45,827 nt of DNA, from assembly GCA_028291945.1 (NCBI GenBank), contig JAQGNH010000208.1, positions 1 through 45,827 of the forward strand, in the 5' to 3' direction. The notes under the pieces were generated by a model. That model saw only the letters and a list, made by a program, of their open reading frames with translations. It was not told where the DNA came from and searched no databases. Made by a program: the position numbers and the translations under genes. Positions 27,181-36,757 of this stretch are shown here, one piece after another. The DNA is from Betaproteobacteria bacterium. Its GTDB lineage: Bacteria > Pseudomonadota > Gammaproteobacteria > Burkholderiales > SG8-41. How positions within the stretch are numbered: position 1 is the stretch's first letter; each line of letters begins with the position of its first letter.

Positions 27181-28602
27181 CTAGATAAACCCGACGTTTA
27201 CCTGAAAGAGCTTTTCTACCTGCGGAACGATACGTTTGTTGACTACGAACACGATGACATGATCGTCGGGCTCGATAACGACGTCGTGATGGGCCATGAG
27301 GACTTGATAGTCATACACGGGCTTTCCATCATCATGGCGTCCGGGCTCGCGCGCGTGTCGGCGGACGATCGCGCCGATCGTCGCGCCTTTCGGCAGGTCG
27401 AGCTCTTCGATGCGCCGTCCGACGACTTTTGAGGATCGCGCATCGCCGTGCGCCACAAGCTCGAGGGCTTCCGCCGCGCCGCGGCGCAGCGAGTGTACCG
27501 CCGCACAGTCGCCGCGACGCACGCGTGCCAGCAATGTGCCTATCGTAGCCTGCGCCGGCGAGATGGCGATGTCGATGTCGCCGCTCTGCACCAGGTTCAC
27601 ATAAGAGCTGCGATTGATGAGCGCAATCACCTTGCGCACGCCCATGCGTTTCGCGAGCAGCGAGCTCATGATGTTGTTTTCGTCGTCGTTGGTAAGCGCA
27701 CAGTAGACGTCCATATCCCCAATGTTCTCCTCGGCGAGCAGCTGCTCGTCGGTGACGTCTCCATGCAGAACGAGTGTCTTGTCGAGCTCCGCGGCGAGAC
27801 GCTCCGCATTGGCCTTGTTGTACTCGATCAGTTTTACAGCAAAGCGATGCTCGATCTGTTTCGCGAGGCGCCGGCCGATATTGCCGCCGCCTCCGAGCAT
27901 GACGCGCTTCACCGGCTTGTCCATGCGGCGCAGCTCGCGCAATACGCCGCGGATATTCTTGGTGTCCGCGATGAAGAACACTTCGTCGCCGGCTTCCACG
28001 ACGGTATCGCCCTCCGGGATGATAGGACTGTCCTGGCGGAATATCGCGGCGACCCGCGCATCGATCTGCGGCATGTGGCTGCGCAAATGCGAAAGCGCGT
28101 GACCGACGAGCGGCCCACCGTGAAATGCCTTCACTGCAACGAGGCTGACCCGGCCTTCCGCGAATTCGAGCACCTGCAAAGCTTCCGGAAATTCGAGCAG
28201 CTTGGCGATATAGTCCGTGAGAACCTGCTCGGGGCAAATCGCTGAATCGATCGAAAAATTCTGCGGCGAGAAAATTTCGGGATGCGACAGGTAATCGCCG
28301 GAGCGTATGCGCGCAATCTTGGTGGGAATGTTGAACATCGTCGCCGCAAGCTTGCACGCTACCATGTTCGTTTCGTCGCTCTGCGTGACCGCAAGGATCA
28401 TATCCGCATCGCGTGCACCTGCCTGCTCGAGCACCGCAGGATGCCCGGCATTTCCGACCACTGTCCGCAGATCGAACCGGTCCTGCAGCTTCTTGAGCCG
28501 CTCTGCGTTAGTGTCGACTATGGTGATGTCGTTTGCTTCGGAGACCAGGTTTTCCGCGACGGAGGAACCAACCTGGCCGGCGCCAAGGATGACGATTTTC
28601 AA
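27181..28602 (-). CDS. trkA: Trk potassium system regulator TrkA
   Basis: TrkA is the peripheral nucleotide-binding gate of the potassium channel. The 473-residue protein contains two RCK units: the first Rossmann motif GAGQVGSSVAENL at residue 7 onward with IVDTNAERL, the second GGGNIGRRLAKQIE near 240, each followed by a TrkA-C domain (for example KVVGRRIEELDLPKGATIG). Lengths and order are standard. The ATG at 28602 is unambiguous. It heads the trkA-trkH operon and is divergent from rsmE, with about 135 bases between that must hold both promoters. Confidence 0.97.
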   Translation of the reverse strand: MKIVILGAGQVGSSVAENLVSEANDITIVDTNAERLKKLQDRFDLRTVVGNAGHPAVLEQAGARDADMILAVTQSDETNMVACKLAATMFNIPTKIARIRSGDYLSHPEIFSPQNFSIDSAICPEQVLTDYIAKLLEFPEALQVLEFAEGRVSLVAVKAFHGGPLVGHALSHLRSHMPQIDARVAAIFRQDSPIIPEGDTVVEAGDEVFFIADTKNIRGVLRELRRMDKPVKRVMLGGGGNIGRRLAKQIEHRFAVKLIEYNKANAERLAAELDKTLVLHGDVTDEQLLAEENIGDMDVYCALTNDDENNIMSSLLAKRMGVRKVIALINRSSYVNLVQSGDIDIAISPAQATIGTLLARVRRGDCAAVHSLRRGAAEALELVAHGDARSSKVVGRRIEELDLPKGATIGAIVRRHAREPGRHDDGKPVYDYQVLMAHHDVVIEPDDHVIVFVVNKRIVPQVEKLFQVNVGFI

Positions 28603-28739
28603 GGTGTTCTGGGTTACGCCGGAAAGCCCGGATTCTAGACCCGCCTCGGGCCTGCGGCCAGCGCCGCGATGTGGCCTTCAGGGCCTTGCGTTTGCGTGGT
28701 AAGGCATAATCGGCATGCGATGAGCTGGGAGCCAAACCC

Positions 28740-29465
28740 TTGACGCGCGTCTATATTCCCGAAGCTATTCCCGCCCACGGCAGGTTCGACGCGTCACCAC
28801 AGGCCGCGCATCACGTCGCGCACGTGCTGCGCCTCACTGCTGGGGATGCGTTGACCGTTTTCGACGGCCGCGGCCACGAATACCCAGCTTGCATAGAGCG
28901 GGTGAGCAAGTCGGCTGTGACGCTCACGGTCGGGGAACCGCGCGTAGTCGATCGCGAGTCTCCGCTCTCTATCGTTCTGGCGCAGGGCATTTCCAGCGGC
29001 GAGCGCATGGACTACACCGTGCAGAAAGCGGTGGAGCTCGGAATTCATTCCATTCAGCCGCTCGCGACTGAGCGCAGTGTCGTGCGCTTAAGCGCGGAAC
29101 GCGCCGCGAAGCGTGTCGCTCACTGGCAGGCAGTGGCCATAGCAGCGTGCGAGCAATGCGGGCGCAACCTCGTGCCGGAGGTCTTGCCCGTCGCAGCCTA
29201 CACGCGCTGGCTCGCGTCCGCGCCGCTCGATGCGCTGCGCGTCACGCTATCGCCGAGCGCCTCGCTGACATTGCAGTCTTTGCAACGCTCCGCTCCGCGC
29301 GTCCTGGTACTGGTCGGCCCTGAAGGGGGACTCGCGCCACGCGAGCTGCAGGATGCAGAAGCGGCGGGTTTCGCCGCCGTGCGACTTGGGCCGCGCGTAC
29401 TGCGCACCGAAACGGCGGCCCTCGCAGCGATCGCTGCCATGCAAACGTTGTGGGGGGATTTTTGA
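28740..29465 (+). CDS. rsmE: 16S rRNA (uracil-1498-N3)-methyltransferase RsmE
   Basis: RsmE methylates U1498 of 16S rRNA. The 241-residue protein has the N-terminal PUA-like part (HHVAHVLRLTAGDALTVFDG) and the C-terminal SPOUT knot with VLVGPEGGLAPRELQ and LGPRVLRTETA, which binds S-adenosylmethionine. The start is a TTG at 28740, supported by GGGAG eight bases upstream and by the family-like opening TRVYIPE; no ATG fits. It is the first gene of a plus-strand set with argA and the GGDEF/EAL gene. Confidence 0.95.
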   Translation: MTRVYIPEAIPAHGRFDASPQAAHHVAHVLRLTAGDALTVFDGRGHEYPACIERVSKSAVTLTVGEPRVVDRESPLSIVLAQGISSGERMDYTVQKAVELGIHSIQPLATERSVVRLSAERAAKRVAHWQAVAIAACEQCGRNLVPEVLPVAAYTRWLASAPLDALRVTLSPSASLTLQSLQRSAPRVLVLVGPEGGLAPRELQDAEAAGFAAVRLGPRVLRTETAALAAIAAMQTLWGDF

Positions 29466-29561
29466 GCCGCGACCTCCGATCGCCCGCGGTGCACGGCGTA
29501 CTTTCCGTCCCAGGCGATCTCGCATAATATCCGGACCCACCGGCATCAGTTCTCAGCCGCG

Positions 29562-30980
29562 GTGCGATACGCCGTGTATCAGGAGCGGTCCATTTCAAGC
29601 AAGGAAAACAAGGAAGCCCGCGGCGAGGCTGCGAACGAGAGCTCGCAACCCCTGCGCCGGCAGCGGCTTTCGAGCCAGGACCGCTTCATCGACTGGTTCC
29701 AGTCGGTCGCGCCCTATATCCATGCATTCCGCGGCAAGATATTTGTCATCGCTTTCGGCGGCGACCTCGTCGCCGATGGACGCTTTTTCGATCTCACGCA
29801 CGACCTGAATTTGCTCGCGGCGCTCGGTGTGCAGCTCGTTCTCGTCCACGGCGCGCGCCCTCAAATCGAAGCGCGATTGAAGGAACGCCGCCATTCGAGC
29901 CGCTTCCACAAAGGCCTGCGCGTGAGCGACGATCTTGCCCTCGCCGCAGCGAAGGAAGCGAGCGGGCGCCTGCGCGTCGAAATCGAGGCGCTGTTATCGA
30001 TGGGCCTGCCGAACTCGCCGATGGCGGGCGCCGATATACGCGTCGCAAGTGGAAATTTCATTACCGCGAAACCACTTGGCGTGCTCGACGGCGTCGATTA
30101 CATGCACACCGGCGAAGTGCGTAAAGTACACGCCGCGGCGATCCACAAGCGCCTCGGCGACAATGAACTCGTGCTGCTGTCGCCGCTGGGTTATTCCCCG
30201 ACGGGCGAAGTGTTCAATCTCGCCCTGGAAGATGTCGCCGCTTCTACGGCCATGGCGCTGGGTGCCGAGAAGCTCATCTTCATGATGGACACGCCTGGTG
30301 TAACGGGTAAACGCGGCGAGCTCTTGCGTGAGCTCACCGTGAAGCAGGCAAAAGCCAGAATCGCGCGCAGTGGCGAAGCGGAGACTGACGTCCAGTTCTA
30401 CCTGCCGTGGGCGGTGCGCGCGTGCGAGCAGGGCGTGAAGCGAGCGCATCTCATTTCGAACCACATTGATGACGCGCTGCTGCTTGAGCTTTTCACTCAC
30501 AAGGGCGTCGGCACGCTGATCACTCCGGATCCCATCCAGACGTTGCGTCCGGCACGATCCGACGATATCGGCGGCATCCTGCGGCTGCTCGAACCCCTGG
30601 AAGCCGAAGGGATACTGGTCAAGCGAAATCGAAGCCTTCTCGAAAGCGAGATCAGCCGCTTCGTTGTGATAGAACATGACGGCATCGTGATCGCCTGTGC
30701 GGCCCTCTATCCGTTTCTGGATGAGCAGGCGGGGGAGCTTGCGGGACTTGCAGTGCAGCCCGACTTCCGCAATCAGGGCGCCGGCGAGCGGCTCCTCAAG
30801 GAGATCGAGCTGCGTGCGCGCCGCATGAAATTGAAACGCCTGGTCGTGCTCACCACTCGCGCCGAGCATTGGTTCGTCGAACGCGGATTCACAGAGACTG
30901 ACATCGAGGCGCTGCCGGCGCCCAAACGCGTACTCTATAACTGGCAGCGGCGCTCGGTCGTGCTCGTAAAGCGCATTTAA
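29562..30980 (+). CDS. argA: N-acetylglutamate synthase ArgA
   Basis: ArgA makes N-acetylglutamate, the first step of arginine synthesis. The 472-residue protein has the amino-acid-kinase-like domain (about 55-315: FVIAFGGDLVADG, VLVHGARPQIE, SPLGYSPTGEVFNL, IFMMDTPGV) and a C-terminal GNAT domain (about 328-470: LAVQPDFRNQGAGERLL, TTRAEHWFVERGF). The start is a GTG at 29562; the first 40 residues are charged and not typical of the family, so a later start is possible though no better codon stands out. Arginine feedback inhibition is known for the family. It is followed after three bases by the GGDEF/EAL gene. Confidence 0.95.
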   Translation: MRYAVYQERSISSKENKEARGEAANESSQPLRRQRLSSQDRFIDWFQSVAPYIHAFRGKIFVIAFGGDLVADGRFFDLTHDLNLLAALGVQLVLVHGARPQIEARLKERRHSSRFHKGLRVSDDLALAAAKEASGRLRVEIEALLSMGLPNSPMAGADIRVASGNFITAKPLGVLDGVDYMHTGEVRKVHAAAIHKRLGDNELVLLSPLGYSPTGEVFNLALEDVAASTAMALGAEKLIFMMDTPGVTGKRGELLRELTVKQAKARIARSGEAETDVQFYLPWAVRACEQGVKRAHLISNHIDDALLLELFTHKGVGTLITPDPIQTLRPARSDDIGGILRLLEPLEAEGILVKRNRSLLESEISRFVVIEHDGIVIACAALYPFLDEQAGELAGLAVQPDFRNQGAGERLLKEIELRARRMKLKRLVVLTTRAEHWFVERGFTETDIEALPAPKRVLYNWQRRSVVLVKRI

Positions 30981-30983
30981 CGC

Positions 30984-33920
30984 ATGGCGACCGTAGCGAA
31001 TGCCGGCGGGGCGACAGCGCCGCGCAGCAGCCTGCCATTGCGCTCGAGGTTGCTGCTCGCCAGCGCGGCCGTGCAGATCATCATGCTAGGCCTGCTCGTC
31101 TATAGCGGTGTCGGCGTCATGGAACGCAAGCTTGCCGAGCGGGCGCGTCTCCATCTGGAAGACAAGAAGCAGCTGCTGAGCGCGGCCCTCGCAATGCCAC
31201 TGATGCACGGCGATCGCGCGAAAATCCAGGACGTATTGGACCGCGCACGCCGCTATCAGGAAATGTATCTCGTGCTGGTAGACCGCAAAGGGAAAGTCGT
31301 TGCCTCGAGCGGCTGGGACAAAAGCGGCACGCTGCCGCGTGACAGCGTGCTTCCTGCGCGCAGCAACGATGGCATCTTCCGTGCTGAAGTAGACGTCCGG
31401 CTCGGCGCCGAGCGTTACGGCCGCCTCATCATGGGCGTGCCTGCCGAGTTCTTCAGTTCCGCGCGTAGCGAGCTGATTCGCGACAGCCTGGCAATCGGTG
31501 TGCTCGCGCTTCTGCTATCAACGGGCCTTATGACGGCTGTTTCATACTGGCTTACGCGCGACCTCAGCAAGCTCAGCGCAGCAAGCGCGCGGCTTGCCGC
31601 GGGAGACTTCGACGTAAGGCTCCCCGTCCGCGGTCGCGACGAAGTGGCGCAGCTTACGGCCGCTTTCAACACCATGGCCGGGGCGCTCGCGAGCCGTTTA
31701 CGCGCGGTTGCCGAGAGCGAAGCCAAATTCAATGCGATCGCGGACTACAGCTATGACTGTGAGCTGTGGATCAGCGCGGAGGGCCGGCTGATCTGGATCA
31801 ATCCACGCGTCGAAGACATGTTCGGGTACACGGCCGCCGAGTGTCTCGCCATGGAGAATTTTCCGGCGCCCTTCATCAGCGCCCGCGACGCCTCACGCAC
31901 GATGCGCGAGATTCGCAGGGCCTTGCGCGGCAACACGGGACATGATTTCGAATTCCGGGCACGCCGCAAGGACAGCTCGGAATTCTGGGCTGCTGCAGAC
32001 TGGCGTTCGATCCATGGCGCGGACGGGGAATATCAAGGCATACGCATCAGCATACGCGACATCGCCCAGAGGAAGGCAGCGGAACAGCAGCTCGAGGCGA
32101 CGGTGGCAGAGCTACGCGATGCGCACCAAGTCCAGCAGCAGTATGTGAAGCAGGCGCAAGACGCGCATGCCCGCCTTTCGGCGCTGCTCGGCGCGATGGA
32201 TGTCGGGATATTGTTCGTGTCTCACGATAACCGGGTTGTCTACAGCAATCCGGCGTTCAGTCACATCTGGACGTTACCGGAAGACACGGCAGTTACGGGT
32301 CGCACTCCTGTCGAGCTGATCGTGGCGTCTGCCGCTGTACTCGCGCGTCCAAATGAGCAATCCCGGCACATCTTCAGGCAGCCGCGAGACGGCGAAAGCG
32401 GCGGCAAGTACGAGATTCAGATGGCCGACGGACGGCTCGTCATGCAGCAGGGTTACGCCGTGAACGATGTCAGTGGCGGCCGCGTGGGCTACCTGTGGCT
32501 GTTCGAAGACGTGACGCACGAGCGGCAAACCGCCGAGCAGTTGATTCATCTTGCCGAGCGCGACGCGCTTACCGGCTTGTATAACCGCCATCGCTTCAAC
32601 GAAGAGCTCGCGCGCATGATCGCGGACACGCAACGTCACAGCTCACGGCTCGCGCTGCTGTTCTTCGATCTCGATGATTTCAAATACATCAACGACACGT
32701 TTGGCCATCGAGCCGGCGATGCGATGCTGATACGGCTCGCGGGGGAGGTAGCGGGTCAGGTTCGCCGAAACGAATTGTTCAGCAGACTCGGCGGGGACGA
32801 GTTCGCGATACTCGTGCCGGATATCTCCGACGACATGCTGCGTGTGCTCGCAGAACGCATCACGGCGTCGATCGGCACGGTCCGCTTCCAGTTCGAAGGA
32901 CAAAACCTCAGGCTCACGACGAGCTTAGGCATCGCGATCTACCCCGAGCACGCCGACAATGCCGAGGATCTGATAGCACGTGCTGACATGGCGATGTATC
33001 AGGCTAAAGAAGCCGGAAAGAACGCCTGGCGCATTTACCGCAGTGATCTGGACACCTCCGTGCAGATGGTGTCCCGGCTGTCGTGGAATGATCTGATACC
33101 GCACGCACTCGAAAACGGACTGATGACGCTGCAGTTTCAGGGCATCTATTGGGCGGCCGACCTTGCTCTTTCGCATTTCGAGGCGCTGGTGCGCATGCGA
33201 GACAAGGACGATCCTACGCGGATGCTCATGCCGGGACAGTTCATTCCGATGGCGGAAAAGTCAGGCAAGATCATCGACATCGATCGATGGGTGCTGCGCG
33301 AAGCGATCGAGATGCTCCGCGAATCGGACGCGATACCGGCGCTGGCAGTCAATATATCGGGGCGCTCGTTCGACGATCCTACTCTGCCGCAGTACATTTT
33401 CAAGCAGTTGAAGCGATGCGGCGTAGCGCCTGAGCGTTTGCAGGTCGAGCTGACCGAAACCTCCGCCGTATCCGACCTCCATGACGCGCAGCGCTTCATC
33501 GAAGCGCTGCGGCATACGGGATGCCGCGTTTGTCTCGACGACTTCGGCACGGGCTTCTCGTCCTTCGCTTATCTCAAGCATTTGCAGGCGGATGCTGTGA
33601 AGATAGATGGCTTGTTCATACGCAATCTCGCGCAGGAGCAGGACAATCAGCTGTTCGTAAAAGCAATCGTTTCCGTCGCGAAGGGTCTGCACAAGACTAC
33701 GATCGCCGAATGTGTGGAAGATCAGGCGACGCTCGACATGCTCAAGACGTTCGGGGTCGACCTGGTACAGGGCTACCATCTCGAGAAGCCGCGTGCCGAT
33801 CACCCTCTTTTTCTAGCCGCCGGAGTTACCCCCGAGCCGGCACGACCGATTGCCGAGTCAGGCGCGAGTTTCGCGCTGGCGATCGCCAGCGATAGCGATC
33901 ACGGCTTGGGCGGAACGTAA
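30984..33920 (+). CDS. Membrane-bound HAMP-PAS-GGDEF-EAL cyclic-di-GMP protein
   Basis: A 978-residue signalling protein. Two membrane segments (about 20-45 and 168-190) flank a periplasmic sensor domain; then come HAMP (about 190-240), two PAS domains (about 245-365 and 400-520), GGDEF (about 530-695) and EAL (about 705-955). The cyclase site GGDEF is intact, and the phosphodiesterase keeps [32 protein letters not shown] and AECVE, so both activities are possible. The inhibitory RxxD site before GGDEF reads RRNE, so product inhibition may be weakened. It starts three bases after argA, and its last 22 bases overlap the convergent yggX. The signal sensed is unknown. Confidence 0.93.
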   Translation: MATVANAGGATAPRSSLPLRSRLLLASAAVQIIMLGLLVYSGVGVMERKLAERARLHLEDKKQLLSAALAMPLMHGDRAKIQDVLDRARRYQEMYLVLVDRKGKVVASSGWDKSGTLPRDSVLPARSNDGIFRAEVDVRLGAERYGRLIMGVPAEFFSSARSELIRDSLAIGVLALLLSTGLMTAVSYWLTRDLSKLSAASARLAAGDFDVRLPVRGRDEVAQLTAAFNTMAGALASRLRAVAESEAKFNAIADYSYDCELWISAEGRLIWINPRVEDMFGYTAAECLAMENFPAPFISARDASRTMREIRRALRGNTGHDFEFRARRKDSSEFWAAADWRSIHGADGEYQGIRISIRDIAQRKAAEQQLEATVAELRDAHQVQQQYVKQAQDAHARLSALLGAMDVGILFVSHDNRVVYSNPAFSHIWTLPEDTAVTGRTPVELIVASAAVLARPNEQSRHIFRQPRDGESGGKYEIQMADGRLVMQQGYAVNDVSGGRVGYLWLFEDVTHERQTAEQLIHLAERDALTGLYNRHRFNEELARMIADTQRHSSRLALLFFDLDDFKYINDTFGHRAGDAMLIRLAGEVAGQVRRNELFSRLGGDEFAILVPDISDDMLRVLAERITASIGTVRFQFEGQNLRLTTSLGIAIYPEHADNAEDLIARADMAMYQAKEAGKNAWRIYRSDLDTSVQMVSRLSWNDLIPHALENGLMTLQFQGIYWAADLALSHFEALVRMRDKDDPTRMLMPGQFIPMAEKSGKIIDIDRWVLREAIEMLRESDAIPALAVNISGRSFDDPTLPQYIFKQLKRCGVAPERLQVELTETSAVSDLHDAQRFIEALRHTGCRVCLDDFGTGFSSFAYLKHLQADAVKIDGLFIRNLAQEQDNQLFVKAIVSVAKGLHKTTIAECVEDQATLDMLKTFGVDLVQGYHLEKPRADHPLFLAAGVTPEPARPIAESGASFALAIASDSDHGLGGT

Positions 33921-34171
33921 CCCGCGGCCTTTTCGGCGCCTTCACCGAAGAAGTGTTTCTCCATCTGCTGCGCGAGATAGTCGCGCGCTTTTTTGTCGGC
34001 CAGGTTGAGCCGATTCTCATTGACGAGCATTTTCTGGTGCTCGAGCCATTGTTTCCAGGCTTCCTTCGAAACGTTTTCGTAAATGCGGCGGCCGAGCTCT
34101 CCCGGGTAGGGCGGGTAGTCGAGTCCGTCGGCTTCGCGACCCAGCTTGACGCAATTTACGGTGCGGGACAT
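33899..34171 (-). CDS. Oxidative damage protection protein YggX
   Basis: A 90-residue cytosolic protein of the Fe(2+)-trafficking family: it opens [17 protein letters not shown] and carries the conserved [29 protein letters not shown] and [10 protein letters not shown]. Family members limit iron-sulfur cluster damage by superoxide. The ATG at 34171 gives the standard start; an in-frame ATG at 34189 would add six residues. Its 3' end overlaps the end of the GGDEF/EAL gene tail-to-tail by 22 bases. Confidence 0.96.
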   Translation of the reverse strand: MSRTVNCVKLGREADGLDYPPYPGELGRRIYENVSKEAWKQWLEHQKMLVNENRLNLADKKARDYLAQQMEKHFFGEGAEKAAGYVPPKP

Positions 34172-34247
34172 GGGCTGTTCCAATCTCAATGTTGCGGCCT
34201 GTGATTGTACGCTGCGGATCTTCGCGATGACCGGCGCGCGGCGGCCG

Positions 34248-34907
34248 CTAGCGCGTGAGGGTCTTGACGCCTTGTTCGCTCCCTAGCAGCAGAACGTCAG
34301 CGCCGCGGCGGGCGAAGAGCCCGTTCGTGACGATGCCGGCGATCTGGTTGAGCGTCGTTTCGAGCTCGGCAGGTTGCAAGATCTGGAGGTTATAGACGTC
34401 GAGTATGCAGTTGCCGTTGTCGGTCACGAAGCCCTGGCGCCATTCAGGCTGGCCGCCCAGCTTCACGAGCTCGCGTGCGACATAGGAGCGCGCTATCGGT
34501 ATCACTTCCACCGGAAGTGGAAAGCGGCCGAGCACATCCACCAGCTTGCTTTGGTCGGCGATGCATACGAACGTGCGAGACACTGCCGCCACGATCTTTT
34601 CGCGCGTCAGAGCGCCACCACCGCCTTTAATCATGGCGAGCAAGCGCGTGATCTCATCTGCCCCATCGATGTACACTTCGAGCTCGACGACGTTGTTCAG
34701 TTCGATCACGTCGATGCCGAGCGCTTTCAATCGCTGCGCAGTGCTTTCGGAGCTCGCCACCGCCCCGTCGAACTTGTGCTTGATCTTGCCGAGCTCGGCG
34801 ATGAAGTAATTCGCGGTCGATCCCGTGCCCACGCCGATAATCCCGCCCATCGGCACGTAGGTCAGCGCGGCGAGCGCGACGGCTTTTTTCAATTCATCTT
34901 GCGTCAT
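34248..34907 (-). CDS. rpiA: Ribose-5-phosphate isomerase A
   Basis: RpiA interconverts ribose-5- and ribulose-5-phosphate in the pentose phosphate pathway. From the ATG at 34907 the protein has 219 residues and the family opening [14 protein letters not shown], then [12 protein letters not shown] (phosphate loop), [17 protein letters not shown] and the closing [14 protein letters not shown]. The frame also contains an ATG at 34952; the GGAG before 34907 is very close to the start codon, so translation from 34952 cannot be ruled out, but homologue starts favour 34907. It is divergent from ilvA with a short shared upstream region. Confidence 0.95.
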   Translation of the reverse strand: MTQDELKKAVALAALTYVPMGGIIGVGTGSTANYFIAELGKIKHKFDGAVASSESTAQRLKALGIDVIELNNVVELEVYIDGADEITRLLAMIKGGGGALTREKIVAAVSRTFVCIADQSKLVDVLGRFPLPVEVIPIARSYVARELVKLGGQPEWRQGFVTDNGNCILDVYNLQILQPAELETTLNQIAGIVTNGLFARRGADVLLLGSEQGVKTLTR

Positions 34908-34982
34908 GACTCCAATGGTAATCGCCTGCGCAATCGGGGTAAACAAGCTCATGTGTCTTCGCTATGCTACGCTGTGCCGCCT

Positions 34983-36497
34983 ATGAAAAAGCGGGACTAT
35001 CTAGAGCGCATTCTGAACGCGCGCGTGTACGATGTCGCAATAGAGACGCCGCTCGAGCTTGCGCCCAGTCTCACGGCCCGGCTCGGTAACAGGGTTTTGC
35101 TCAAACGCGAAGACATGCAACCGGTGTTTTCGTTCAAGCTGCGGGGCGCATACAACAAGATGGCTCAGCTTTCCGCGGCGAGTTTGAAGCGTGGCGTCAT
35201 CGCCGCCTCTGCCGGCAATCACGCGCAAGGCGTCGCGCTCGCGGCGCAGAAGCTCGGTTGCACCGCTACTATCGTCATGCCAGTCACTACGCCAAAAATC
35301 AAAGTCGACGCGGTGCGAACTCGCGGTGCCAACGTAGTGCTGCACGGGGACTCTTACGACGACGCGTACGAAAGAGCGCGTGCAATCGAGAAAGCCAAAG
35401 GGCTCGTGTTCGTGCACCCTTACGACGATCCGGACGTGATCGCAGGCCAGGGGACGATAGGCCTCGAGATCCTGCGCCATCACGCCGATCCCATACACGC
35501 GATATTCGTTCCGATCGGGGGCGGTGGTCTGATTGCAGGCATCGGCGCCTACGTCAAAAGACTGCGCCCGCAAATAAAGCTCATCGGCGTGGAACCGGAA
35601 GACGCGGACGCGATGTCTCGCTCGCTCAAGGGAGGCCGGCGTGTGCGTTTGGATCACGTCGGTCTTTTTGCCGACGGTGTCGCCGTCAAACAGGTCGGCG
35701 TGGAAACGTTTCGATTGTGCAGTGAGCTGGTCGATGAGGTCATACTCGTCGATACCGACGCGATGTGCGCGGCGATCAAGGACGTCTTCGAAGACACGCG
35801 CGCGATCCTCGAGCCTGCAGGTGCCCTCGCGATCGCAGGCGCCAAGGCATACGTCCAGCGAACGGGTATCCGCAACGAGACTCTGGTAGCGGTCGCGTCG
35901 GGCGCGAACATGAATTTTGACCGACTGCGCTTCGTGTCGGAAGAGGCGGAGCTTGGCGAAGCGCGGGAAGCAGTCGTCGCCGTGAGCATACCGGAGCGGC
36001 CTGGCAGCTTCCGGACCTTTTGTACGCTCATCGGAGCGCGCAACATCACCGAGTTCAACTATCGATACTCCGATCCCACGAAAGCTCAGGTATTTGTCGG
36101 CGTTCAGGTTCGTGACCGCCGCGAAACGGACGATCTCGTACGTTCGTTACGCCAGAAAGGGCTCGAAGCGATCGATTTCACCGATAACGAGCTTGCCAAG
36201 CTGCATGTCCGGCATCTGGTTGGAGGTCATGCGCCTGGTGTGTCCAATGAGATCCTCTACCGCTTTGAATTCCCCGAACGGCCCGGCGCGCTGATGAAGT
36301 TTCTCAATGCGATGAGCGGCGGATGGAACATCAGCCTGTTTCACTATCGCAACCACGGCGCGGATTACGGGCGTGTGCTGGTCGGGATGCAGGTGCCGGC
36401 CCAGGATAAGAAGCAGTTCGAAGCCTTCCTGGAAGAATTGGGTTATCCGTACCGGGACGAAAGCGCGAATCCCGCGTACCAGCTTTTTCTGGGTTGA
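34983..36497 (+). CDS. ilvA: Threonine ammonia-lyase, biosynthetic
   Basis: IlvA deaminates threonine to 2-oxobutyrate, the first step to isoleucine. The 504-residue protein has a PLP fold (about 1-320) with Lys52 in FSFKLRGAYNKM, SAGNHAQGVA and the phosphate-binding GGGGLIAG, plus two C-terminal ACT-like domains (about 330-410 and 425-500: IPERPGSFRTFC and FPERPGALMKFL) that mark the isoleucine-inhibited biosynthetic form. The frame is open upstream through rpiA, but only the ATG at 34983 gives the family start. The 260 bases after it, up to slt, hold nothing I recognise. Confidence 0.96.
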   Translation: MKKRDYLERILNARVYDVAIETPLELAPSLTARLGNRVLLKREDMQPVFSFKLRGAYNKMAQLSAASLKRGVIAASAGNHAQGVALAAQKLGCTATIVMPVTTPKIKVDAVRTRGANVVLHGDSYDDAYERARAIEKAKGLVFVHPYDDPDVIAGQGTIGLEILRHHADPIHAIFVPIGGGGLIAGIGAYVKRLRPQIKLIGVEPEDADAMSRSLKGGRRVRLDHVGLFADGVAVKQVGVETFRLCSELVDEVILVDTDAMCAAIKDVFEDTRAILEPAGALAIAGAKAYVQRTGIRNETLVAVASGANMNFDRLRFVSEEAELGEAREAVVAVSIPERPGSFRTFCTLIGARNITEFNYRYSDPTKAQVFVGVQVRDRRETDDLVRSLRQKGLEAIDFTDNELAKLHVRHLVGGHAPGVSNEILYRFEFPERPGALMKFLNAMSGGWNISLFHYRNHGADYGRVLVGMQVPAQDKKQFEAFLEELGYPYRDESANPAYQLFLG

Positions 36498-36757
36498 AGC
36501 GCGAAGCTGACGCGCCGCAAAAGGCTCCGGAACAGGTCTTCGCCCCAACACCGGTTTGTGCGCTGGGCGCTTGGGCCACGGGCAAGCCGATGCGGCGGCC
36601 CAGTTCAAGCATTCGTGGGCATCGTTCCTTTTTGCCTTTGCTTCTACTGCGTGGCCGCCTTTAATGTCGAGTGGTGTCGGCCCGGACAGTGCTCGCGCGT
36701 TAAGTGGGAACGAGGTCGTACCCGCACGCAAAAGTGGCTAGAATCCAATCGCACGGA

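Noticed and set aside
34374-34982. Upstream extension of ilvA through rpiA
   Set aside because: Open frame only because it mirrors rpiA; the threonine deaminase family start is at 34983.
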